From Pseudomonadota bacterium (GTDB taxonomy: Bacteria > Pseudomonadota > Alphaproteobacteria > Caulobacterales > Caulobacteraceae), in NCBI GenBank assembly GCA_023432855.1, contig JAEZEZ010000086.1, positions 1 through 18,835 on the forward strand: a stretch of 18,835 bases of DNA. The letters run 5' to 3'. Below, piece by piece: positions 13,322-18,835 of this stretch. The translations under genes were made by a program, and so were the position numbers. The first letter of the stretch is position 1; each line of letters begins with the position of its first letter. A model generated the notes under the pieces. It was not told where the DNA came from. It made no database searches and saw nothing but the letters and a program-made list of their open reading frames with translations.

Positions 13322-15073
13322 TTACACGCCTGCAATCTGATAGGGGATTTGCTTGAAGATCACGCCCTCGGCTTTTAGTCTGTCGACGGATACTGTTGTC
13401 CCTTCGGCATAGATCACGCGGTTACCTTCGAACCCCTTGGGTGGCAGCGGCAAGGCTGCGAGCATGTCCGGAGTCAGCACATTACCAAGCGCCTCGCGCT
13501 GCGTGCCTTCCTGACCCGGCGCAAAGAGCAGATAAATGGCCTTCTCTCCATGCTTCCCAAGGTAGGGTGTGCTGCCATTCGCCCGCGACGGGATTGGCGC
13601 GCCGGTCTCTGCAAAGAACACATGGGCGGCGAGATCAGAGAAAGATACCGTTCCTTCAATGTCACCGAACTCATTGAAGAGCGGAACGCCGAGACGGCAA
13701 AAGCGAAAGCCGCCGCCTGTTCCGGTCACTTGGCTCCCCCGATTACCACCCTTCCTGTAGCCATTGATGACTCTTGCCAGCCGCTTTGCTGAAACATCCT
13801 CCGCAATTTCTTTTTCCATCTCGACCAAGATAAACCGGCGCTTCCCGCCGTCCTGCTTGTTCATCTCCAGAACAGCATGGCCGGTAGTCGCAGACCCCGC
13901 GAACGAGTCCATGATGATCGCATTAGGATCTCCGATCATATGCAGAATCCGCTCGATCAGGCTGATCGGCTTTGGATAATCAAACGGCTTCTTTCCCCCA
14001 AAAATATCCTTCAATTGCTTCCCGGCATTGTCCGTTGATATTTCGGGTCCCCACCAGAATGACTTTGGCTTTGTCGTCCTCTCAACACCCTCACCAGTTT
14101 CATCGTCATAATCCTCTGAAATATCATCAGGGTCATCTTCAAAAATTTCTTCCTCTCTGTCCCGGTCGAGATAAATCCGATATGATACGTTCCACTTTTT
14201 GTTTGTCCTCGCGTAGGACGGAATTAGCGTGCTGATATATTTTTCAGTTCGTTTTTTCCCCCACCGCCAGCAGCCTTCCGTTCCATCTTTTTTGATGGGA
14301 AAAATGGGGATCCACCCCACTTTCTCCTCCAAAGACAACTCATCGCTTTCAGGTGACTTGTAGATTGGATACCAAAGTTGCTGCCGCTCTTCGCGAGTAT
14401 CTGCTCCACCACGCTTTCTGAGATCTCGCAGTTCATATCGATACCCCTCTTTATCAATATGCTTGAATCTTGCCCTTTGCTGTTGAGTCAAAGGCAGACC
14501 GTTTGAGACAAAAGATTTCTTTGCCACAAGAACCAAATATTCATGGCACGTAGCAATGTAATCTCGATCATTTCTACCTTTCATATTGTTAACAACAGGA
14601 ATAGTTATTTGTTGATAACCGGAAAATATTTCACCGAGTATTGTTTGAAGATTCGCAACCTCGTTGTGATCAATTGATACAAAAAGCACTCCATCTTCAC
14701 GAAGAAAATCGCGAAGAAGCCTCAGGCGTGGATACATCATGCACAGCCATTTATCGTGGCGGGATAAATCTTCCGCCTCCTTACCCACAACGTTACCAAG
14801 CCACCTCCGGATTTCCGGGGATGACACATTGTCGTTGTATCGCCAATCTTCATTTCCAGTGTTATAGGGAGGGTCGATATAGATACATTTCACTTGCCCA
14901 CTATAATAAGGCAGCAAGGCTTTCAATGCTTCTAGATTATCGCCTTGCACCAACAAGTTTCCTGCGTTCGAATCTCCCTCTGAAAGGTTTTGGTCACAGT
15001 GAATGAGTCGATAGGGGACCTCTTTATGATGGTTCTCCACCGCCTTTTTACCGATCCAATCCAACACAGGCAT
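13322..15073 (-). CDS. mod: Type III DNA adenine methyltransferase, Mod subunit
   Basis: A 583-aa beta-class adenine methyltransferase. The ATG at 15073 (MPVLDWIGKKAVENHHKEVP) is preferred because a GAGGAAGGA ribosome binding site lies six bases upstream; an in-frame ATG at 15130 would add 19 residues and lacks one. The catalytic motif IYIDPPYNTG (about 65-73) comes before the S-adenosylmethionine motif DSFAGSATTGHA (about 389-400), the order typical of Mod proteins. Residues roughly 150-345 are the target recognition domain and contain a very acidic patch (REEEIFEDDPDDISEDYDDE). Mod sets the sequence specificity and protects host DNA; it also forms the complex with Res. The part coding for the recognition domain (about 14040-14620) is visibly more AT-rich than the flanks, a sign of domain exchange. 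Confidence 0.95.
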   Translation of the reverse strand: MPVLDWIGKKAVENHHKEVPYRLIHCDQNLSEGDSNAGNLLVQGDNLEALKALLPYYSGQVKCIYIDPPYNTGNEDWRYNDNVSSPEIRRWLGNVVGKEAEDLSRHDKWLCMMYPRLRLLRDFLREDGVLFVSIDHNEVANLQTILGEIFSGYQQITIPVVNNMKGRNDRDYIATCHEYLVLVAKKSFVSNGLPLTQQQRARFKHIDKEGYRYELRDLRKRGGADTREERQQLWYPIYKSPESDELSLEEKVGWIPIFPIKKDGTEGCWRWGKKRTEKYISTLIPSYARTNKKWNVSYRIYLDRDREEEIFEDDPDDISEDYDDETGEGVERTTKPKSFWWGPEISTDNAGKQLKDIFGGKKPFDYPKPISLIERILHMIGDPNAIIMDSFAGSATTGHAVLEMNKQDGGKRRFILVEMEKEIAEDVSAKRLARVINGYRKGGNRGSQVTGTGGGFRFCRLGVPLFNEFGDIEGTVSFSDLAAHVFFAETGAPIPSRANGSTPYLGKHGEKAIYLLFAPGQEGTQREALGNVLTPDMLAALPLPPKGFEGNRVIYAEGTTVSVDRLKAEGVIFKQIPYQIAGV

Positions 15074-15355
15074 TTGCAATCCTTCCTCACTCACGCCCGC
15101 AGGGCGCGGACCATCCGAAAGTTTCGGCATGCTATACGAGTGCACACGTGGAGCAAGCCGCACGATCATCGCGCAGGCACCCAAATGCCGCCCCAGGCTG
15201 CCTATCCGTATTACCGCTTCCAATCCGCCGGCAATGTCGCGGTCATGCCACCGTCGCTGACTATGTGGGCACAGCGATGGATCTTTGGCATAGCCGCGCT
15301 TTATACCGGACTGGAAATCGCACTTCCGCAATCCACAACTCGGAAACAGCAGCCC

Positions 15356-15406
15356 TTGCCTCGCATTCGGAACGGAATTATGCTAACCGTGCACAGAACT
15401 TCCGTT
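15356..15406 (+). promoter_or_regulatory. Repressor promoter with overlapping operators
   Basis: TTGCCT (15356-15361), a 17-bp spacer and TATGCT (15379-15384) form a sigma-70-like promoter for the repressor gene. A half-site AACGGAA (15371-15377) lies in the spacer, and a 15-bp site at 15392-15406 (CACAGAACTTCCGTT) matches the reverse complement of the palindrome at 16321 in 13 of 15 positions and covers the start of the transcript. The rest of the 334-bp gap to mod shows a further ACTTCCG half-site at 15324-15330 and a weak leftward -10 (TATAAA) at 15305-15300 for mod. Confidence 0.6.
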
Positions 15407-15407
15407 A

Positions 15408-16277
15408 ATGGGCAAATTGAAGATGAGCAAACCGACCATGCCGGACGCTGTACATGCCATTGAGGCAACAATTTCAAAACAGCGTCGGCTCGTTGCTCAA
15501 CTCCGCAAAGCGACCAGGACCGAAGCGACGAATATCGCAAAGGCGGCAGGCATCTCCCCATCCACCTTCACGCGCTCTTTGTCATCGGGCGCGACGAATG
15601 CGCTATCTGTGCGGTCTCTGGCTAAATTGGCGGAGTTTGCTTCAGGCCACGGCTTTGACCTGGACATCGCAGCGCTGACACTACGCGATAAGGATGGGAA
15701 CGAAATTGAGATTGAGGGGGAGGGGGATCTCGGGCGCCGCACGCGCCGTGCTGTGCAGCCCGCGCAAACAACTTTGGTGGCACCTGCTGTTCATGCCACG
15801 CACGCCGTAGCCAACAGGCAAGACACGGTGCCGGGCCGAGATGGTCGCGCACTGCCGATCAAAGGTCGGGTTTATGACGCCTATGTCAGTGGCGAATCGG
15901 GTGGTCAAGCCGTTGTCGTCGTCATCCCGCCGCAGCAACATGAACGCCAGGAAGACGTCGACTGTCCGCCTTGGCTTCTTGGCGATACAGACGCCTACGC
16001 GCTGAACATCCTAACGAGCGCGCTTGCGCCAGCGCTATTGACCGGCGATGTCGTGTATGTGAGTACGCAGCCTCGACCGCTGCGCGCGGGGGAAATCGTG
16101 ATCGTATTGGACAAGCAACCTGCCAACCGTTCAGGTGCGCCTGCTGCGCAAGTTGGGCTCTTTGTCGAACGGGTCGGCAACACATTTCGATTCCGATTGC
16201 CCGATGGCGAACCCTCGGAAATTGATGCGGAAAACATCGAATATGTGCATCGCGTGGTTGGCATCTGCCGCAATTGA
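15408..16277 (+). CDS. S24/LexA-like transcriptional repressor, peptidase site lost
   Basis: A 289-aa phage-type repressor. Residues about 38-80 form a helix-turn-helix (TNIAKAAGISPSTFTRSLSS and following). Residues about 150-289 follow the LexA/CI C-terminal fold: DAYALNILTSALAPALLTGD corresponds to the usual GDSMEP..GD segment, then VVYVSTQPRPLRAGEIVIVL and the terminal strand IEYVHRVVGI. Aligning on the GD at 213-214, the catalytic Ser position is Ala205, and the Lys of the usual VKR element is Glu254 (LFVERVGN). It would then not cleave itself. In-frame ATGs at 15423 and 15438 are alternative starts, and the true one is uncertain because no good ribosome binding site is present. It is divergent from mod, and matching operators sit at its own promoter and at the xis/int promoter. 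Confidence 0.85.
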   Translation: MGKLKMSKPTMPDAVHAIEATISKQRRLVAQLRKATRTEATNIAKAAGISPSTFTRSLSSGATNALSVRSLAKLAEFASGHGFDLDIAALTLRDKDGNEIEIEGEGDLGRRTRRAVQPAQTTLVAPAVHATHAVANRQDTVPGRDGRALPIKGRVYDAYVSGESGGQAVVVVIPPQQHERQEDVDCPPWLLGDTDAYALNILTSALAPALLTGDVVYVSTQPRPLRAGEIVIVLDKQPANRSGAPAAQVGLFVERVGNTFRFRLPDGEPSEIDAENIEYVHRVVGICRN

Positions 16278-16320
16278 TGGCGGGCGCAACCGCCACCAAA
16301 AGCGGCCCAAAAAGGAATTT

Positions 16321-16379
16321 AACGGAAGTTCCGTTTTATACCACAAATGAGTTGACGTAAGGCACGCTTCGGCTATAGT
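16321..16379 (+). promoter_or_regulatory. Operator palindrome and promoter for xis/int
   Basis: AACGGAAGTTCCGTT (16321-16335) is a perfect 7-bp dyad around a central G. Sixteen bases on comes TTGACG (16352-16357), a 16-bp spacer and TATAGT (16374-16379), a strong sigma-70-type promoter. A further half-site CGGAAGT follows the -10 at 16383-16389. The operator matches the sites before the repressor gene. The promoter should drive the excisionase-like gene and the integrase. Confidence 0.75.
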
Positions 16380-16493
16380 TATCGGAAGTGGCATCGAATT
16401 GCCATGGAACTTCGATGATGCCGCGCCGATGCCGAATCCCAGCCTCCCCCGCCAAACCAACACTCTCAGCGCTTTTCCTGAGGGGCGGCATTG

Positions 16494-16940
16494 ATGAGCG
16501 CCGCTCTTGATCAAGACAATGGCACTGGCGTGCTGGGAAATCGATTTTACACGCTCCATGAAGCCGCATTGCTGCTGCATCCGGGCGGAGCCGTGACCGT
16601 TCACATGCTGGAAACGGAAGCGAAGCGTAAGAAACTAACGCTCCGCAAAGTGGGCAAGATGACCATGATCACGGAATTAGAACTGAAACGCTACATGCAA
16701 GAGGAAGAAAAACAATGCCAAGAGCCTCAGAAGGCGCTCGTCTCAAGTTGCTCGGACCTGACAACAAGCATGGTGCCAAGCCCCGCCGTGGGTTCTCACG
16801 ATATGTCTGGTACATTATGGACCGGGTTGCGGGAAAGGAAGTCGAGCGAAGCACAGGCATCGAGTTCCGTTCGAATAGCCTCTCAGGCCGCGATGCGGCT
16901 GAAAAGGCGCTCGGAGACTACATCGCCCGCAAGAACCTGA
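16494..16940 (+). CDS. xis: Excisionase-like helix-turn-helix protein overlapping int
   Basis: A 148-aa protein starting at ATG 16494 (a TTG just before it is also in frame). Residues 18-70 (NRFYTLHEAALLLHPGGAVT, then a helix with MLETEAKRKKLTLRKVGK and ITELELKRYM) resemble the winged helix-turn-helix of excisionases that direct integrases toward excision. After about residue 74 the frame runs on for 226 bases inside the integrase gene, in another frame, giving a serine/threonine-rich tail of low complexity. The product may use this tail or be processed; a sequencing shift is not suggested because int itself is clean. Position between the repressor-controlled promoter and int supports the role. 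Confidence 0.7.
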   Translation: MSAALDQDNGTGVLGNRFYTLHEAALLLHPGGAVTVHMLETEAKRKKLTLRKVGKMTMITELELKRYMQEEEKQCQEPQKALVSSCSDLTTSMVPSPAVGSHDMSGTLWTGLRERKSSEAQASSSVRIASQAAMRLKRRSETTSPART

Positions 16941-18037
16941 CGCAAAAGCCAGCGGGTCCGGCAGACCCAGAGGCTATGCGCATCGCCGACGTCCTGACCA
17001 TTTACGCGGAGGAACATGCGGCGAAGCACGTCAAAGACCCTGAACGCATTGGCTACGCCATCGACCGACTGCTTGAATTCTGGGGTAACAAGACCGTTGA
17101 TGACATCACCAAGGGATCACGCCGCCAATATGCCGAACAGCGTATCGTCGAGCGGCGCGCGCCCAAGACGGGGGAAATCGTGGTTGTCGGGCGGGCTGAG
17201 AGTTCGACTGTGCGCCGCGAGTTGGGAACGCTCGATGCGGCGTGCCGGTATGCGGTTGGCGAAAAGCGCTTGAAGTTCTTTCCTGACGACCAATGGCTAC
17301 CACACAAGGCGGAAGCGCGGCAACGTTGGCTGACCCGGAGTGAGGCTGCGGCGCTGCTTTGGGCAATCAGAAAGCAGCGAAAAGCGCAGCATCTGGCGTT
17401 GTTCGTGCTGATCGGCCTTTATATGGGGGCAAGACGCGAATCGATACTTTCCCTGCAATGGGCTTCAAACGCCGAGGGTGGTTGGGTGGACCTGTCACAA
17501 GGGCACATCGACTTTTTGCCCCAGGGGGCAGCGCAGTCGATCAAGCAGCGGGCCATCTCCCCGATCCCAAATAGGTTGCTCCGCTTCTTGCGCTACGCGA
17601 GACAAAAGACGCGCCGGTACGTGATCGAAACAGAACGCCCGGAAACGCTGCCAGATGGGCGTACCGTGCTTGCGCTGGGACGCGTGCAATCCGTAAAGCG
17701 CTCTTTCGCAACGGCGTGCATTGAGGCGGGTCTGTGTGACGAGGTGACGGACGCCCAGGGCCGAATCGTCAATGGCGATGATGGGAATCCGCTGCTGGAA
17801 CCGAATGCCACACCGCACACCCTGAAACACACCTGCATAACATGGCTGCTTCAGGATGGTGTTGATCCTTGGCAAGTGGCCGGATTCGTTCGCACCAGCC
17901 TGGAAACGATCACGCGTGTGTATGGACACCATTGCCCAAACCGCATGCAGGACGCCAAGGAAGCCCGGCGGGGACGGGGTGCAGAGCCGCCATTATCGCA
18001 ACGCCAATCAGCGGACGTTGTACGGCTGCAGGCGTAG
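16715..18037 (+). CDS. int: Tyrosine site-specific integrase of the element
   Basis: A 440-aa phage-type integrase. The N-terminal arm-binding part is within residues 1-85, the SAM-like core-binding domain about 86-190 (VLTIYAEEHAAKHVKDPERI), and the catalytic domain about 205-410. Active-site residues: Arg240 in LYMGARRESILSLQW, the second box PHTLKHTCITWLLQ with His368 but Lys371 where Arg is usual, and the nucleophile Tyr403 in TRVYGHH. The gene ends 213 bp from the tRNA-Arg it uses as attachment site, and points at it. GGAAG lies seven bases before the ATG. It should integrate and, with the excisionase, excise the element through the 50-bp core. The Lys in box II may be normal for this subfamily. 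Confidence 0.95.
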   Translation: MPRASEGARLKLLGPDNKHGAKPRRGFSRYVWYIMDRVAGKEVERSTGIEFRSNSLSGRDAAEKALGDYIARKNLTQKPAGPADPEAMRIADVLTIYAEEHAAKHVKDPERIGYAIDRLLEFWGNKTVDDITKGSRRQYAEQRIVERRAPKTGEIVVVGRAESSTVRRELGTLDAACRYAVGEKRLKFFPDDQWLPHKAEARQRWLTRSEAAALLWAIRKQRKAQHLALFVLIGLYMGARRESILSLQWASNAEGGWVDLSQGHIDFLPQGAAQSIKQRAISPIPNRLLRFLRYARQKTRRYVIETERPETLPDGRTVLALGRVQSVKRSFATACIEAGLCDEVTDAQGRIVNGDDGNPLLEPNATPHTLKHTCITWLLQDGVDPWQVAGFVRTSLETITRVYGHHCPNRMQDAKEARRGRGAEPPLSQRQSADVVRLQA

Positions 18038-18182
18038 ATCGTAGCGCCGGACGGAGCAGAAAGAGGATGACGGCGGTTGCCCCCGTTTCACTTATTGGCT
18101 CTAGAAGAGCGCCCGATATGCATGGTTCCCGCTAGGATGTGGAACAGAGGCATCCCTCGAATAAACAGGATGAGAACCCAAC

Positions 18183-18202
18183 GCGGGATGTTTTGCGGGA
18201 TG
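18183..18202 (+). promoter_or_regulatory. Right arm-type integrase sites, two GCGGGATG repeats
   Basis: GCGGGATG occurs at 18183-18190 and 18195-18202, a 12-bp period, about 50 bp inside attR and in the same orientation as the three copies at 2359-2388. They are the likely right-hand arm sites of the integrase. Confidence 0.65.
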
Positions 18203-18208
18203 GAGCAG

Positions 18209-18245
18209 CGCCCTAGGGCGTTCAAGGCGTCGCTAATGCCTTGAA
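18209..18245 (-). terminator. Palindrome and hairpin downstream of tRNA-Arg
   Basis: TTCAAGGC (18221-18228) and GCCTTGAA (18238-18245) form an 8-bp stem five bases past the tRNA 3' end; a perfect 12-bp palindrome CGCCCTAGGGCG (18209-18220) lies next to it. The element appears to bring its own terminator to replace the host hairpin now at 2181. Confidence 0.5.
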
Positions 18246-18250
18246 AAGAT

Positions 18251-18327
<77 letters not shown>

Positions 18328-18344
18328 ATCGCTGGTGGAGGCGC

Positions 18345-18373
18345 AACATAGCCCAAGGCATTCGGAGACGCAA
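18345..18373 (-). promoter_or_regulatory. Promoter of tRNA-Arg
   Basis: On the minus strand, TTGCGT (18373-18368), a 17-bp spacer and TATGTT (18350-18345) precede the tRNA by 17 bases. Position and spacing fit a sigma-70-type promoter. Confidence 0.65.
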
Positions 18374-18511
18374 ACACAAAAATCACTGTTTCCAATGCTT
18401 CTTTCAGCCCCCCTGCCTCGCCGCTACGATGTGGCGCGGTCCGCCGTTGGCGTCGGTCGACGCCATGTGGCGAAGAAGCTCATCTGGCCTGGACAACACA
18501 CGAGAAGCTGA

Positions 18512-18835
18512 AGTTGAGATGGACCCCGATCCCCCAGCGGCTACAATCGCGACAAGGGCCTGATCTGACCCCGGCCAGTTGCGGCTGGACCCCGATCCCC
18601 CAGCGGCTACAATAGAGCTGGCGTAGACGTAGATATCCGTCTCGTTGCGGCTGGACCCCGATCCCCCAGCGGCTACAATCCGGCTCCACCTGGGCGAAAA
18701 TCCTCCGTAGTTTCGGCTGGACCCCGATCCCCCAGCGGCTACAATCGGCTGCCTTGATGGAGGGGCCATGATGCTGTTGCGGCTGGACCCCGATCCCCCA
18801 GCGGCTACAATGGAGCCTTGCGCGTCGTCCCGTGG
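18512..18835 (+). CRISPR. CRISPR array, type II-C-like repeats, runs off window
   Basis: Five 36-nt repeats at 18512-18547, 18578-18613, 18644-18679, 18710-18745 and 18776-18811 are separated by four 30-nt spacers; a fifth spacer is cut at the window end. The repeat begins GTTGCGGCTGGACCCC and ends CAGCGGCTACAAT. The first copy is degenerate over its first eight bases and the fourth has GTTT for GTTG. Length, spacer size, the GTTG start and the GCTACAAT end match type II-C (Cas9) repeats such as that of Neisseria meningitidis. The degenerate copy marks the old end, so the leader should lie to the right. No cas gene or tracrRNA is visible here. The array is outside the integrated element. The frames crossing it (GGSGSSRN repeats) are artefacts. 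The 184 bp between the tRNA and the array hold only the tRNA promoter. Confidence 0.96.

Noticed and set aside
15074..15331. N-terminal extension of Mod
   Set aside because: The region holds promoter and operator elements; a strong ribosome binding site supports the start at 15073.
18415..18432. Possible extra degenerate CRISPR repeat end (CGCCGCTACGAT)
   Set aside because: Only a short stretch resembles the repeat end and the distance to the first repeat (about 80 bp) does not fit the 66-bp array period.
18404..18769. Leftward frame with GGSGSSRN repeats
   Set aside because: It is the CRISPR array read as protein.

Overview
The window is GC-rich alphaproteobacterial chromosome carrying one integrated mobile element of about 16 kb (2229-18300). 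High GC, an OhrR/Ohr peroxide-response pair, an IS1380-type transposase remnant and a type II-C-like CRISPR array with 36-nt repeats suggest a Rhodospirillales relative, perhaps Azospirillum-like. That placement is inference from gene style only.

Left flank (1-2228), all on the minus strand: a GNAT acetyltransferase cut by the window edge, ohrR, ohr with paired upstream operator-like motifs, an IS1380-type transposase remnant, and a long hairpin that is probably the original terminator of the tRNA-Arg gene, now 16 kb away from it.

Element (2229-18300): 50-bp direct repeats equal to the 3' part of tRNA-Arg(CCG) bound it. The intact tRNA lies at the right end, next to a tyrosine integrase and an overlapping excisionase-like gene. 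GCGGGATG repeats near both ends look like integrase arm sites. From left to right the element holds: (a) a 790-bp non-coding control region with a perfect 19-bp inverted repeat and six iteron-like copies of TACGRRGRYRAT; (b) a rightward operon of small unknown proteins (3072-4264) plus a CxxCxGxG zinc-binding protein; (c) an RSF1010-style mobilization module: a leftward operon of a MobC/TraD-like protein, a 30-aa membrane protein and an unknown protein; an oriT with a MOBQ nic core; and a rightward MobA/MobL relaxase whose C-terminal half has its own in-frame start and strong ribosome binding site; (d) an HUH-type replication initiator candidate; (e) a convergent serine resolvase with a res-like array of GTCTCG arms; (f) a type III restriction-modification pair, mod then res; (g) an S24-like repressor with matching operators at its own promoter and upstream of the xis/int promoter.

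Taken together this is an integrative and mobilizable element that excises and integrates (xis/int), is mobilized by a helper conjugation system (oriT, relaxase, MobC-like), may replicate when excised (HUH Rep) and resolve multimers (resolvase), and keeps its host through type III restriction. One repressor seems to coordinate itself and xis/int, and possibly mod. Two recent perfect tandem duplications in the convergent rep and resolvase genes change the C-terminus of the first and double the recognition helix of the second.

Right flank (18301-18835): the 5' half and promoter of tRNA-Arg, then a CRISPR array running off the window. No cas gene is in view. All assignments come from reading the sequence and from remembered family motifs; no database search was made.
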